A stretch of 64,000 nt of DNA, taken from contig NZ_LMJB01000009.1 in the NCBI RefSeq assembly GCF_001429765.1, positions 124,001 to 188,000 on the forward strand, given 5' to 3'. A program made the translations under genes and the position numbers. The notes below the pieces were generated by a model, which worked only from the letters and a program-made list of their open reading frames with translations, did no database searches and was not told the origin of the DNA. Positions 8,273 to 17,567 of the stretch are shown one piece after another (within the stretch, counting starts at the first letter, position 1; the number at the start of each line of letters is the position of its first letter). This DNA comes from Flavobacterium sp. Root901 (GTDB lineage Bacteria; Bacteroidota; Bacteroidia; Flavobacteriales; Flavobacteriaceae).

Positions 8273-10891
8273 ATGAAGCATATAATTTCGGCATGCTTTT
8301 TTTTATTCAGTTTATCTATGTCTGCCCAGGATGTTACGGTAACTGTAGATCAAAACGTAACCTTAAAAGAATTCTTTAAACAAATTGAAAATCAAACCGA
8401 TTTTAAATTTGCCTTTACAGATCAAATCGATACAAGCCAAAAGTATTTTAACAAAAAAAGCACCTATAAGCAAATCGAAATTGAGAAACTTATTACGGAA
8501 CTTAACAAAATTTCGACTGTACAATTCTCTATTGTCGGGAATAATATTTTTGTAAAACAGAAATCACAAGCCGTAAAAACTGCGAAAAAAAAAAGCAGGC
8601 TGACAGGTCAGATTTTTGATGATACCAAACAGCCCGTTATTGGCGCCAATGTGTTTATTAAAGAACTTGAAGTTGGCGCTGTAACGGATATAAACGGAAA
8701 GTTTAGCCTTGAAATCCCAAACGGAAAATATACCGTTTTAATCAGCTATGTTGGTTTTAAAAATCAGGAAGAATATATCACTATTTCTGATGATACCAGA
8801 ATCAACTTCAATATGGATGCTGATAGTCGGGAACTAGAACAGGTCATTATTACAAATAACAAAGCGACGGATATTAAAACGACTCAAATGAGCGTTAACA
8901 GGCTTTCGATGCAGGAAATAAAAAGAATTCCGGTTGCAATGGGTGAGCCTGATCCGCTAAAATCGATATTAACGCTTCCGGGAGTTACAAACGCCGGAGA
9001 AGCTTCTTCCGGTTTTAATGTCCGCGGAGGTGCTGCAGATCAGAATCTGATTCTTTTAGATGGAGCTCCAGTATATGCAGATTCGCACATGTTTGGTTTT
9101 TTCTCCATTTTTAATGCTGATATCATCAATGGTCTGGATTTATACAAAGGCGGGATTCCGTCTAAATTTGGAGGACGTGTCTCTTCTGTTTTAGATGTAA
9201 CACAGCAGACAGGAGATTTTGAAAACTTTAAGGTTAACGGAGGAATCGGAATTATTTCGAGCCGCCTTTTAGTTCAGGGACCTTTACAAAAAGAAAAAGG
9301 CTCTTTTATACTTTCAGGACGTACTTCGTATGCGCATTTATTTTTGAAACTGGCCGATAATAAAAACTCTGCTATGTTTTATGACTTAAATGCCAAATTA
9401 AATTACCGTTTTGATGCCAATAATAGTTTGTCTTTTTCCGGTTACTTCGGAAATGATTTATTTGATATCAATGATCGTTTTGCAAGTACTTACGGAAGTA
9501 CAATGGGTATTTTAAGCTGGAAACACAAATTTTCTGATCGCTTAAACAGTAATTTATCTACTTTTTTCAGCGAGTATAGATTTAACCTCGAAATTCCGGT
9601 GGAGAGTTTTAAATGGAACAGCAACATTCAAAGCTATGGATTAAAATACAATTGGAATTATCAGCAGTCTGAAAAGTTTAAAATCAGTTACGGTATTGAC
9701 GGATTGTATTATGATTTTAATCCGGGAGTTGTGCAGCCTACAGCTTCAGATTCTCAGTTTAATTACAAACAGCTGGATAAGAAATATGCTTTAGAAACTT
9801 CTGCTTATCTTGACTTTGAAAATCAAATTACAGAAAAGCTGAATTTTCGTTACGGACTTCGCTACAGTACATTTTACCGTTTGGGCGGAGAAGAAATCAG
9901 TACTTACGAAAATGGTCAGGCAGTTGTTTATAATCCGTTATATAAAATTTACGAAGAAGGAACACCAAACGGAACGATCAATTATAAAAAAGGTCAGGCA
10001 ATCAGCACTTTTAATAATTTTGAACCAAGAGCGGCTTTGTCTTATTCTTTTAATGATAATACTTCTGTAAAAGCAAGTTATAACAGAATGGCACAGTACA
10101 TTCATATTTTATCCAATACGCAGTCTCCGCTTCCAATGAGTATCTGGACGCCAAGCGGACCGTTTACAAAACCTCAGCTTCTGGATCAATATGCTTTGGG
10201 ATATTTCAAAAATTTCAGAGACGGCGATTACTCTTTAGAAACCGAATTATTTTATAAAAATGTTCAAAACCGCATTGATTACATCGACGGTGCAGATGTT
10301 TTGGCGAATAACAATATTGAACAGGTCATTCTTAACGGAAAAGCCAGATCGTACGGAATGGAATTGTTATTCAGAAAAAATACCGGAATTTTTACCGGAT
10401 GGATTTCCTATACTTTATCCAGAGCAGAACAAAAAACTCCGGGAAGAACTGCAGAAGAACCGGGAATTGCCAATGGGGACTGGTATTTATCCGGGTACGA
10501 CAAACTGCATAATTTAAGTATTGTAGGAAGTTATGAATTTAGCCCGAAATGGTCTTTTAACGGAAATTTCTCTTTACAGTCGGGCCAGCCGGTTACTTAT
10601 GCAAACGGATATTATGAAATTGGCGGAATCCATGTTCCCAATTATTCTTTGAGAAACGAAAACAGACTGCCTCTTTTTCATCACTTAGATCTTGCCGCAA
10701 CGTATACGCCTAAACCCGATAAAAAGAAAGGATGGCAAAGCTATTGGACATTCAGTCTTTATAATGTCTATAACAGAAAAAATGCCGCTTCTATGACTTT
10801 TACAACCAATGAAGATACGGGAGCAAACGAAACCAGAAGACTTTCTATTTTCGGAATTGTACCCGGGGTTTCTTATAATTTTAAATTTTAA
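8273..10891 (+). CDS. TonB-dependent outer-membrane receptor with STN domain
   Basis: An 872-residue protein with a signal peptide (1-18, ending SMSAQ). An STN signalling domain covers about 20-95 (LKEFFKQIENQTDFKFAF). A carboxypeptidase regulatory-like domain follows at about 107-190 (LTGQIFDDTKQPVIGANVFI), then a plug (ITNNKATDIKT through FNVRGGAADQNLILLDGAPVY), and then the 22-strand barrel ending in a C-terminal Phe (YNFKF). The STN domain contacts FecR, so this receptor probably both transports and signals. The substrate cannot be read from sequence; lack of a partner SusD argues against a glycan. The DUF4249 lipoprotein starts 4 bases after the stop. Confidence 0.92.
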   Translation: MKHIISACFFLFSLSMSAQDVTVTVDQNVTLKEFFKQIENQTDFKFAFTDQIDTSQKYFNKKSTYKQIEIEKLITELNKISTVQFSIVGNNIFVKQKSQAVKTAKKKSRLTGQIFDDTKQPVIGANVFIKELEVGAVTDINGKFSLEIPNGKYTVLISYVGFKNQEEYITISDDTRINFNMDADSRELEQVIITNNKATDIKTTQMSVNRLSMQEIKRIPVAMGEPDPLKSILTLPGVTNAGEASSGFNVRGGAADQNLILLDGAPVYADSHMFGFFSIFNADIINGLDLYKGGIPSKFGGRVSSVLDVTQQTGDFENFKVNGGIGIISSRLLVQGPLQKEKGSFILSGRTSYAHLFLKLADNKNSAMFYDLNAKLNYRFDANNSLSFSGYFGNDLFDINDRFASTYGSTMGILSWKHKFSDRLNSNLSTFFSEYRFNLEIPVESFKWNSNIQSYGLKYNWNYQQSEKFKISYGIDGLYYDFNPGVVQPTASDSQFNYKQLDKKYALETSAYLDFENQITEKLNFRYGLRYSTFYRLGGEEISTYENGQAVVYNPLYKIYEEGTPNGTINYKKGQAISTFNNFEPRAALSYSFNDNTSVKASYNRMAQYIHILSNTQSPLPMSIWTPSGPFTKPQLLDQYALGYFKNFRDGDYSLETELFYKNVQNRIDYIDGADVLANNNIEQVILNGKARSYGMELLFRKNTGIFTGWISYTLSRAEQKTPGRTAEEPGIANGDWYLSGYDKLHNLSIVGSYEFSPKWSFNGNFSLQSGQPVTYANGYYEIGGIHVPNYSLRNENRLPLFHHLDLAATYTPKPDKKKGWQSYWTFSLYNVYNRKNAASMTFTTNEDTGANETRRLSIFGIVPGVSYNFKF

Positions 10892-10895
10892 TGCG

Positions 10896-11735
10896 ATGAA
10901 TAAATTGAAAAAATATATAGTAATGAACAGAATAATGGCATTAATAAGTTTTCTTTTTGTTTTTTCTTTTGTTTCGTGTGAAGATGTAGTAAATCTTGAT
11001 CTGGAAACAGGCGAAACAAAATTGGTAATTGATGCAGAAATTATTTGGAAAAAAGGAACTGCCGGAAATGAACAAACCATAAAAATCAGTAAAACAGCAT
11101 CTTATTACAGCGGTTCGACGCCTAAAGTTTCCGGAGCGCAGGTAAGGGTTGAAAACAGCAATGGAGACGTTTTTACTTTTAATGAAACAGAAGCAGGAGT
11201 TTATAAGTGTACCAATTTTGTTCCTGTTATTGATATGGATTATAAATTGTTTATCAATGCCGAAGGACAAACTTATACTGCTGCAGAAAAATTAACTTCT
11301 GCCGCTCCAATCAACAAAATTGAACAAAAAATTGTTCCCGATTTTGGAGGAGAAGATACTATAGAATTAACTTTTTATTACAGTGATCCGGCAGACGAAA
11401 AAAATTATTATGTAACCGATTATCAAAGTGAATTTTTAATTTATCCCGAATACGAAATCACAGATGATGAATTTTATAACGGAAATGAAATAAGTACAAG
11501 ATATTCCCACGAAGACATGAAAGCCGGAAACACGGTAATAATTACACACAGAGGGGTTTCTAAAAACTTTTTTAATTACTGGAAATTAATTCTGGAAGCT
11601 TCAAGCTCAAATCCTTTTTCTGTGCCGCCCGGAAATATTCGGGGAAATATTGTAAATAACAGCGATGCATCTAATTATGCTTTGGGCTATTTTAGACTTT
11701 GCGAAGCTGATGTAAAATCTTATGTAGTACAGTAA
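10896..11735 (+). CDS. DUF4249 lipoprotein
   Basis: A 279-residue lipoprotein. The frame extends upstream into the receptor gene, but the ATG at 10896 gives a lipoprotein signal ending FVSC, with the acylated Cys followed by EDVVNLDLETGETKLVIDAEI, the usual DUF4249 N-terminus. A second ATG at 10923 would also leave a workable signal. DUF4249 proteins are Bacteroidota lipoproteins usually encoded next to a TonB receptor, so it probably assists that receptor at the outer membrane, much as SusD does SusC, though this is inference. It ends the operon; a terminator follows. Confidence 0.85.
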   Translation: MNKLKKYIVMNRIMALISFLFVFSFVSCEDVVNLDLETGETKLVIDAEIIWKKGTAGNEQTIKISKTASYYSGSTPKVSGAQVRVENSNGDVFTFNETEAGVYKCTNFVPVIDMDYKLFINAEGQTYTAAEKLTSAAPINKIEQKIVPDFGGEDTIELTFYYSDPADEKNYYVTDYQSEFLIYPEYEITDDEFYNGNEISTRYSHEDMKAGNTVIITHRGVSKNFFNYWKLILEASSSNPFSVPPGNIRGNIVNNSDASNYALGYFRLCEADVKSYVVQ

Positions 11736-11762
11736 AACCATTTTATATAAAAGACAAAATCT

Positions 11763-11796
11763 AGCCCCTAAAGTTTAATCTTCAGGGGTTTTTACT
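11763..11796 (+). terminator. Rho-independent terminator of the first sigma/FecR/receptor operon
   Basis: AGCCCCTAAAG (11763-11773) pairs, with one mismatch, with CTTCAGGGGTT (11780-11790), followed by a T-run. Confidence 0.75.
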
Positions 11797-11886
11797 TATA
11801 AATATTTTCTCAATTTAATATTATATTAGCATTAATAAAAATAATGTACATGAATTAAAATTACCAACAGTCAAAAAAAATTGCAA

Positions 11887-12744
11887 ATGTCAAAATTCAT
11901 TACTGGAAAAGAACTTGAAGAAGTTGTATATGGCATTATTTGGGAAGCAAAAAATACAATTCTTATTGTTTCACCGTATATAAAGCTGGATGATTATTTT
12001 AAACGTTTGTTTGACAAACACGCAAATAATCCTAAAGTCAATATTTTGATAGTATTTGGAAAAAATGAAGGAGAAGTAAGCCGAAGTTTAAGTAAAGATG
12101 ATTACGATTACTTCAAAAAATTCTTAAATGTAAGTATTGTTTATGCTCCAAAACTTCATGCTAAATATTATGGAAATGAAAGAAAAGGGGTTATTACATC
12201 TATTAATCTTTATGATTTTTCTTTTAAAAACAATATCGAATTTGGCGTTTATACGGAACAAAATATTTTGAGTAGTTTTAATAAATCGGCAGATTTAGAA
12301 GCTTGGAATGCTTGTTGGGAAATTGCACATAACCATGAAGCTGTTTTTATAAAGAGGCCTGTTTATGAAAAAAAACTCTTAAGTGCATTTCTTGGAAAAA
12401 GTTATATAAAATCTGATGTTCTACATGATGTTACTGATAATTTTTATCATAATTTTCGAAATTACAGACAACATATATTGGTGAAAAAACTGGGAGACTT
12501 TCCTGATGAATTGGAGTTAGGTTCCGAAGTATCAATACGACCAGAAAGAGATGAAGAAACTATTCGATTTGGTTTCTGTATCAGAACAGGAAATAAAATC
12601 CCATACAATCCGAAAAGACCTTTTAGCGATAAAGCTTATAAAAGCTGGGTACAATTTGGCAATGTAAATTATCCTGAGAACTTTTGTCATAAAACAGGAA
12701 AACCTTCCAATGGAAAAACATCAATGAGAAATCCAATTCTCTAA
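11887..12744 (+). CDS. Phospholipase D-like domain protein
   Basis: A 285-residue soluble protein. ATG at 11887 is preferred over an in-frame TTG six bases upstream. The N-terminal 130 residues resemble a PLD/nuclease domain: AKNTILIVSPYIKLDDYF, then KVNILIVFGKN, then KLHAKYYGNERKGVITSINLY. The HxK half-motif (HAKYY) with a downstream Ser/Asn fits one catalytic half; the usual second HKD copy is not evident. Such single-HKD proteins often dimerise and can act as nucleases or lipases. The C-terminal 150 residues match nothing I know. A -7 like TATATTAG lies at 11822-11829. No restriction or defence genes flank it, so its role stays open. Confidence 0.65.
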   Translation: MSKFITGKELEEVVYGIIWEAKNTILIVSPYIKLDDYFKRLFDKHANNPKVNILIVFGKNEGEVSRSLSKDDYDYFKKFLNVSIVYAPKLHAKYYGNERKGVITSINLYDFSFKNNIEFGVYTEQNILSSFNKSADLEAWNACWEIAHNHEAVFIKRPVYEKKLLSAFLGKSYIKSDVLHDVTDNFYHNFRNYRQHILVKKLGDFPDELELGSEVSIRPERDEETIRFGFCIRTGNKIPYNPKRPFSDKAYKSWVQFGNVNYPENFCHKTGKPSNGKTSMRNPIL

Positions 12745-12815
12745 GATTAATATAATTGATATTTAACTAATACTTTTAATTTAAGCTTTATATTAGCAAC
12801 TATAAAAATACCACC

Positions 12816-13580
12816 ATGTCCATAACAACAGAAGCAGAATTAATCGGAATGAAAAAGGCAAGTGAAGCTGTGGCTTATGCTTTAAAAGAAATGAGAAATT
12901 ATGCAAAACCTGGCATTTCAACAAAAGAACTAGACGAGTTTGGCGGAAAAATCCTGAAAGATTTTGGAGCAAAATCGGCACCATATGTAACGTATGGTTT
13001 TCCGGGATGGACTTGCATCAGTGTAAATAAAGAATTCTGTCACGGAATTCCTTCTGATAAAAGAATACTTAAAGATGGAGATTTAATTAATATCGATGTT
13101 TCGGCAGAATTAAACGGTTTCTTTTCAGATAATGGCGGTTCGTTTGTTATTGGAGAAGATGTAAACCAGCATAAAAAACTGATTGAGGCTTCTAAAGAAA
13201 TTCTGCAAAAAGCAATTTATAATATAAAAGGCGGCGTTCGTATTTCTGATATTGGTTTTTTAATGGAAAACGAAGCTAAAAAAAGAGGTTACAAAGTCAT
13301 CCGAAATTTAACCGGCCACGGAGTTGGAAGAAATCTCCACGAAGAACCGCACGAAATTGCCAATTACAGAGATCGATTTAACTTAACCAGATTTAAGAAA
13401 AACTCTGTTGTTGCAATCGAAACTTTTATTTCGACAACTTCTACAATCGCCGAAACTTTAAAAGACGGCTGGACAATGGTTGGCAACAAAGGCGGTTTTA
13501 TGGCACAGCATGAACACACGATTGTTGTTACAGATGGCAAACCGATTATCTTGACAGAAATGAATGAAATTTGGAATTAA
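12816..13580 (+). CDS. map: Type I methionine aminopeptidase
   Basis: A 254-residue cytosolic metalloprotease that removes the initiator methionine. All five metal ligands of the pita-bread fold can be placed: D94 (INIDV), D105 (FFSDNGG), H168 (LTGHGVG), E202 (AIETF) and E233 (AQHEHT). The substrate-side H76 is present in FCHGIP. The segment FFSDNGGSF differs from the YHGDTSRTF seen in the main housekeeping enzyme, which suggests this is a second paralogue, as in several Bacteroidota. The paralogue status is inference because the rest of the genome is not visible. A terminator follows. Confidence 0.9.
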   Translation: MSITTEAELIGMKKASEAVAYALKEMRNYAKPGISTKELDEFGGKILKDFGAKSAPYVTYGFPGWTCISVNKEFCHGIPSDKRILKDGDLINIDVSAELNGFFSDNGGSFVIGEDVNQHKKLIEASKEILQKAIYNIKGGVRISDIGFLMENEAKKRGYKVIRNLTGHGVGRNLHEEPHEIANYRDRFNLTRFKKNSVVAIETFISTTSTIAETLKDGWTMVGNKGGFMAQHEHTIVVTDGKPIILTEMNEIWN

Positions 13581-13600
13581 AATTTCTAACATAAATAACG

Positions 13601-13630
13601 AAAAACTCCAATATTACTAATGGAGTTTTT
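13601..13630 (+). terminator. Terminator after methionine aminopeptidase
   Basis: AAAAACTCCA (13601-13610) pairs with TGGAGTTTTT (13621-13630). It lies between convergent genes and could serve both strands. Confidence 0.8.
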
Positions 13631-13668
13631 TATTGTTTTCAATATTAAAAAATAAGTTTAATCTAAAT

Positions 13669-14250
13669 TCACCCATTTTTCAGATGCTTTGCACGAAGCC
13701 TGCTTAAAAATTCCGGTGTAATTCCGAGATATGAAGCAATGTACTGCTGCGAAACACGCTGCGAAATTGTCGGATACCGTGTAACAAATTCAATATACTG
13801 ATCCATTGCTGTAGAAGAAACCGTTTTAAACAATCGCTTTTGTAATTTCGATAAATGCCTTTGAATCATCAGACGGAACATTCTTTCTAACTGCGGAACT
13901 TCATTAATCAGATTTTCTTTAGACTGACGTGTTAAAACCAGTAACTCACAATCTTCGAGAGTTTCTATATACATATCACTCGGAATCTGGTCTTCAAAAC
14001 TTGTAATATCACTTACCCACCAGTCTTCGGTCGCAAACTGCAGCGTCAGTTCCATTCCTTCTCCATCAATAAAATATTCGCGGATACAGCCTTTGTTAAT
14101 GTAAGCTTCAAAACTGCAAATTTCTCCGGCGCTCAATAAAATAGTCTTTTTGGGAACTATTCTCAATTCGAGACTGTTTTCAAAAATTTTAAGTTCCTTT
14201 TCCGAAAGACGGACAGTCCTTGAAAGATATTCCCGTATTTTATCAAACAT
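13669..14250 (-). CDS. Crp/Fnr-family transcriptional regulator
   Basis: A 193-residue regulator. Residues 15-125 form a cyclic-nucleotide-binding-type beta roll (LRIVPKKTILLSAGEICSFEAYINKGCIREYF). The C-terminal winged helix includes ISQRVSQQYIASYLGITPEFLSRLR at about 160-187. The typical cAMP-binding RxS motif is not evident, which is common in the Bacteroidota members of this family, so the effector is unknown. It is divergent from the GlcG-like gene at 14397 with a 146-bp gap, and may control it. No Fe-S cysteine cluster is seen at the N-terminus, so it is not an Fnr-type oxygen sensor. Confidence 0.87.
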   Translation of the reverse strand: MFDKIREYLSRTVRLSEKELKIFENSLELRIVPKKTILLSAGEICSFEAYINKGCIREYFIDGEGMELTLQFATEDWWVSDITSFEDQIPSDMYIETLEDCELLVLTRQSKENLINEVPQLERMFRLMIQRHLSKLQKRLFKTVSSTAMDQYIEFVTRYPTISQRVSQQYIASYLGITPEFLSRLRAKHLKNG

Positions 14251-14396
14251 TTTTCTATTGATTTATAAAGATTGCATCCAATTACAAAATGTAAATATAA
14301 GATGAATTATTTATTAATATTTCTTGATCTAGTTTAAGAAATGAGGAAACAAATTATTTCATCTTTGAAATCCCTAACATTTTACAAATCAAAATA

Positions 14397-14837
14397 ATGA
14401 ATGATCAAATTCTACACTTAAGAATTGCTTTGGCTCTATTGGCTATTGAAGATCTGATTCCCAGTTACATGGAGGTTCAGGAAGACAAAGTAATTTCAAA
14501 CGGAAATGTAGCCGTATGTATTATTGACGAAGAAGGAACCGTTTATGGCCGTATGTACGGAAATGACAAAGCCCGAAAAAGACAATCGTATAAAATTGCC
14601 TGGACAAAAGCAAGTCAGGTCTGGCTTACCGGAGTAAAAACGGGAGATTATGAAAAATTGGTTTTTAATAATATTGTAGCAGAAAATGCTAACGGAATTG
14701 ACGCTCCCGATCTTATAGGCTGGCAGGGCGGACAACCGCTCACTTTATCAGACGGAACAAAACTTTCTGTTGGTTTTAGCGGTTTTAGAGGAACTACCGA
14801 TTTAGAAATTGTAATAAAAGCATTTAAAAAAATATAA
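14397..14837 (+). CDS. GlcG/HbpS-like (DUF336) protein
   Basis: A 146-residue soluble protein. Residues 1-25 form a helix. The rest follows the GlcG/HbpS pattern: NVAVCIIDEEGTVYGRMYG, a helix with KARKRQSYKIAWTKASQVW, and then GGQPLTLSDGTKLSVGFSGFRGTTDLEIV. HbpS of Streptomyces binds haem and cobalamin-type ligands, and GlcG is of uncertain function; this member has no export signal. It is divergent from a Crp/Fnr regulator, which may control it. The call rests on the fold pattern, and binding of a specific ligand is not implied. Confidence 0.7.
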   Translation: MNDQILHLRIALALLAIEDLIPSYMEVQEDKVISNGNVAVCIIDEEGTVYGRMYGNDKARKRQSYKIAWTKASQVWLTGVKTGDYEKLVFNNIVAENANGIDAPDLIGWQGGQPLTLSDGTKLSVGFSGFRGTTDLEIVIKAFKKI

Positions 14838-14876
14838 TCCAATTTCGTTTGGATGCTGCAAACGAATATTTTTTAA

Positions 14877-15019
14877 ACATATAGAAACATAGGTTCATAT
14901 TATTTTAATTAATAAGATTAAAATAAATGACAAATCATTTGCACATAGTCTACAGTTATCTATGTTTGTTAATGCAAGTGAAACGCCTTTATCAACAATA
15001 AAAATCTATGTTTCTATGT
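14877..15019. repeat. Degenerate inverted-repeat element
   Basis: ATAGAAACATAG at 14881-14892 is matched in inverse orientation by CTATGTTTCTAT at 15006-15017. A related CTATGTTTG occurs internally near 14960. The outer arms extend to about 14 bases with a 2-base difference. The element fills the gap between the GlcG-like gene and the aldo/keto reductase operon. I take it for a worn copy of an interspersed palindromic element; no transposase is present. Confidence 0.4.
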
Positions 15020-15064
15020 ATTTCAATAAATTACATTCAAAAACAAAACATTTAAAATTAAAAC

Positions 15065-16060
15065 ATGAGCTATTTACCAGATTCAGACCGATATAAAAAA
15101 ATGGAATACCGCCGCAGCGGTAAAAGCGGATTAATGCTGCCTGCCCTTTCTCTTGGTTTGTGGCACAACTTTGGCGCAATCGACAACATCGAAAACGCCC
15201 GAAATATTTTACACACCGCTTTTGACAACGGAATTTGTCATTTTGATCTGGCCAATAATTATGGTCCGCCGGCGGGATCTGCAGAACAAACTTTTGGACA
15301 ATTATTCAAAGAAGATTTTAAACCCTTTCGTGATGAACTTGTGATTTCCAGCAAAGCCGGATGGCCTATGTGGGACGGGCCTTACGGAGACTGGGGATCA
15401 AAAAAACATTTAATTGCGAGTTTAGATCAAAGCCTTTCCCGTCTCGGATTAGATTATGTTGATATTTTTTATCATCACAGACCAGATCCAAATACTCCGC
15501 TGGAAGAAACTATAGCAGCACTTGATTTAATTGTACGTCAGGGAAAAGCGCTTTATGTGGGGATTTCAAGTTACGATCCGGAAGAAACTCAAAATGCAAT
15601 TAAAATTTTAAACGATTTAGGAACGCCTTGTTTAATTCATCAGCCTAAATATTCTATGCTGGAACGTACAATTGAAAATGGTTTACTTGATGTTCTGGAA
15701 CATAATGGAGTTGGCGGAATAGCTTTTTCTCCTTTGGCACAAGGACTTTTGACCAATAAATATTTAAACGGAATTCCGGAAAATTCCAGGGCAAATGCAC
15801 ATCGCGGTAACGGAGCAATCGAACAAGATGCTATTACGCCGGAGAATATTGCAAAAGTTCGACAGTTGAATGAAATGGCATTAGAACGCGGTCAGAGTCT
15901 GGCGCAAATGGCATTGTCATGGGTTTTAAAAGACAAACGCATCAGTTCAGTTATCATTGGCGCAAGCAAACCGGAACAGGTTCTGGATTCTGTCGGTTGT
16001 CTTCAGAATACGGTTTTTTCTGCGGATGAACTTCAGAAAATTGATACTATTCTGGCATAA
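15065..16060 (+). CDS. Aldo/keto reductase, YghZ/MgrA-like
   Basis: A 331-residue NADPH-dependent reductase of the AKR14-like group, called L-glyceraldehyde 3-phosphate reductase in E. coli (YghZ). Residues 15-30 carry RRSGKSGLMLPALSLGLW. The catalytic tetrad region includes FDLANNYGPPAGSAE, with Asp and Tyr, and the DIFYHHRPDPNTPLEET segment is typical of this subgroup. The C-terminal cofactor region is VIIGASKPEQVLDSV. It heads an apparent operon with a secreted GH30 and a CBM6 protein (27- and 16-bp gaps), so it may work on a sugar or aldehyde released from the same glycan; that link is inference. Confidence 0.88.
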   Translation: MSYLPDSDRYKKMEYRRSGKSGLMLPALSLGLWHNFGAIDNIENARNILHTAFDNGICHFDLANNYGPPAGSAEQTFGQLFKEDFKPFRDELVISSKAGWPMWDGPYGDWGSKKHLIASLDQSLSRLGLDYVDIFYHHRPDPNTPLEETIAALDLIVRQGKALYVGISSYDPEETQNAIKILNDLGTPCLIHQPKYSMLERTIENGLLDVLEHNGVGGIAFSPLAQGLLTNKYLNGIPENSRANAHRGNGAIEQDAITPENIAKVRQLNEMALERGQSLAQMALSWVLKDKRISSVIIGASKPEQVLDSVGCLQNTVFSADELQKIDTILA

Positions 16061-16087
16061 AATGATATTAACTATTTAACCATAATT

Positions 16088-17551
16088 ATGAAAACATACA
16101 AAATCAATGCATGCCTGACCATCATGCTGTCCGGATTTCTGGCGACAAGTTTAACAGCTCAGAAAAAGCAGACTAAAGCTGCTGATTATAAAAGCGTAAC
16201 TGTTTTTTTAACGGCAAAAAACACGGACAATAAACTGACGAAAACTGAGACATTATCGTTTTTTGACAAACCTCAGCCTATAGAAAAAGAAATTTCTGTT
16301 TTTGTTGATCCTTCAAAAACCTATCAAACTTTACTGGGAATTGGCGGCGCACTTACAGATGCTTCCGCAGAAGTTTTTTACGCACTTCCAAAAGACAAAC
16401 AGGAAGAAATCCTGACGGCTTATTACGATAAAGATAAAGGAATTGGTTATACTCTGGCACGTACAAATATGCAAAGCTGTGATTTCTCAAGCGATATTTA
16501 CAGTTACATTGCCGAAGGCGACAAAGATTTAAAAACATTCGATATCAGTCACGACAGAAAATACAGAATTCCGTTAATAAAAGAAGCGATTGCCAAAGCC
16601 GGAGGAAAATTAACTTTATACGCTTCGCCGTGGAGTCCGCCGGCATGGATGAAAACTAATAATAATGTTTTGCAGGGCGGTGCTTTAAAACCGGAATATA
16701 ACCAAAGCTGGGCTGACTTTTTTGTGAAATTTATTAATGAATACGAAAAAGAAGGAATTCCGATTTGGGGTTATACCGTTCAGAACGAACCAATGGCAGT
16801 TCAAAAATGGGAATCGTGCATTTTTACTGCTCAGGAAGAACGTGATTTTATTAAAAACTTTCTTGGCCCAACTATACAGAAAGCCGGATTATCTAAAAAG
16901 AAACTCATTATGTGGGATCACAATCGTGATCTAATGTATCAGCGTGTCAGCACGGTTTTAGAAGATAAAGATGCCGCAAAATATGTTTGGGGAGTTGGCT
17001 ATCACTGGTACGAAGACTGGCATAAAAACGGAATGAACTTTGAAGCTGAACGCCGCGTTGCAGAAGCTTTTCCGGACAAACCGCTTATTCTGACAGAAGG
17101 ATGCGCTGCCGATTTTGACCAAAAATTATTAACCGACTGGAGTTATGGTGAAAAATACGGAATGTCGATGATTAATGATTTCAACATTGGAACTGTGGCC
17201 TGGACAGACTGGAATATTTTACTGGATGAAAAAGGCGGGCCAAACCACGTTCAAAATTTCTGCATGTCTCCTATTCACGCTGATCTCAAAACCGGAAAAT
17301 TAATTTATACCAACGGATATTACTATTTAGGGCATTTTTCTAAATTCATTAAACCTGGCGCAAAACGTGTAGCTTGTAATTCGAGCAGCAACAAACTTTT
17401 GTCTACTGCTTTTATAAATCAGGATAAAAATCTGGAAGTTGTCGTAATGAACCAATCTGATAATGACGTAGAATATTTTTTATGGATTAAAGGAAAAGCT
17501 TCCAAAATAACAAGTCCTGCGCATTCAATCGCAACTTTAGAAGTACGTTAA
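16088..17551 (+). CDS. Secreted glycoside hydrolase family 30 enzyme
   Basis: A 487-residue exported hydrolase with a signal peptide ending near SLTAQ (residue 25). The GH30 (beta/alpha)8 barrel covers about 70-400, with a small C-terminal beta domain (about 410-487). E234 in VQNEP is the acid/base and E337 in LILTEG the nucleophile, both in the expected setting. LYASPWSPPAWMKT at 178-190 is also typical. GH30 members include glucosylceramidases, beta-1,6-glucanases and xylanases; I cannot choose among them. The neighbouring CBM6 protein and reductase suggest uptake or use of a plant or fungal glycan. No SusC/SusD pair is adjacent. Confidence 0.92.
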   Translation: MKTYKINACLTIMLSGFLATSLTAQKKQTKAADYKSVTVFLTAKNTDNKLTKTETLSFFDKPQPIEKEISVFVDPSKTYQTLLGIGGALTDASAEVFYALPKDKQEEILTAYYDKDKGIGYTLARTNMQSCDFSSDIYSYIAEGDKDLKTFDISHDRKYRIPLIKEAIAKAGGKLTLYASPWSPPAWMKTNNNVLQGGALKPEYNQSWADFFVKFINEYEKEGIPIWGYTVQNEPMAVQKWESCIFTAQEERDFIKNFLGPTIQKAGLSKKKLIMWDHNRDLMYQRVSTVLEDKDAAKYVWGVGYHWYEDWHKNGMNFEAERRVAEAFPDKPLILTEGCAADFDQKLLTDWSYGEKYGMSMINDFNIGTVAWTDWNILLDEKGGPNHVQNFCMSPIHADLKTGKLIYTNGYYYLGHFSKFIKPGAKRVACNSSSNKLLSTAFINQDKNLEVVVMNQSDNDVEYFLWIKGKASKITSPAHSIATLEVR

Positions 17552-17567
17552 TTTTAAAATCAATACT

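Noticed and set aside
10809..10895. DUF4249 start at 10809, deep inside the receptor gene
   Set aside because: The lipoprotein signal peptide begins at 10896 or 10923; the extra residues would bury it.
10685..11270. Minus-strand open frames of 131 and 109 residues across the receptor/DUF4249 junction
   Set aside because: They are opposite well-supported genes, are rich in Phe, Ile, Arg and Cys as expected of a reversed reading, and match no family.
11887..12744. Defence island centred on the PLD-like gene
   Set aside because: Neighbours are a DUF4249 lipoprotein and methionine aminopeptidase; there is no helicase, restriction or toxin gene.
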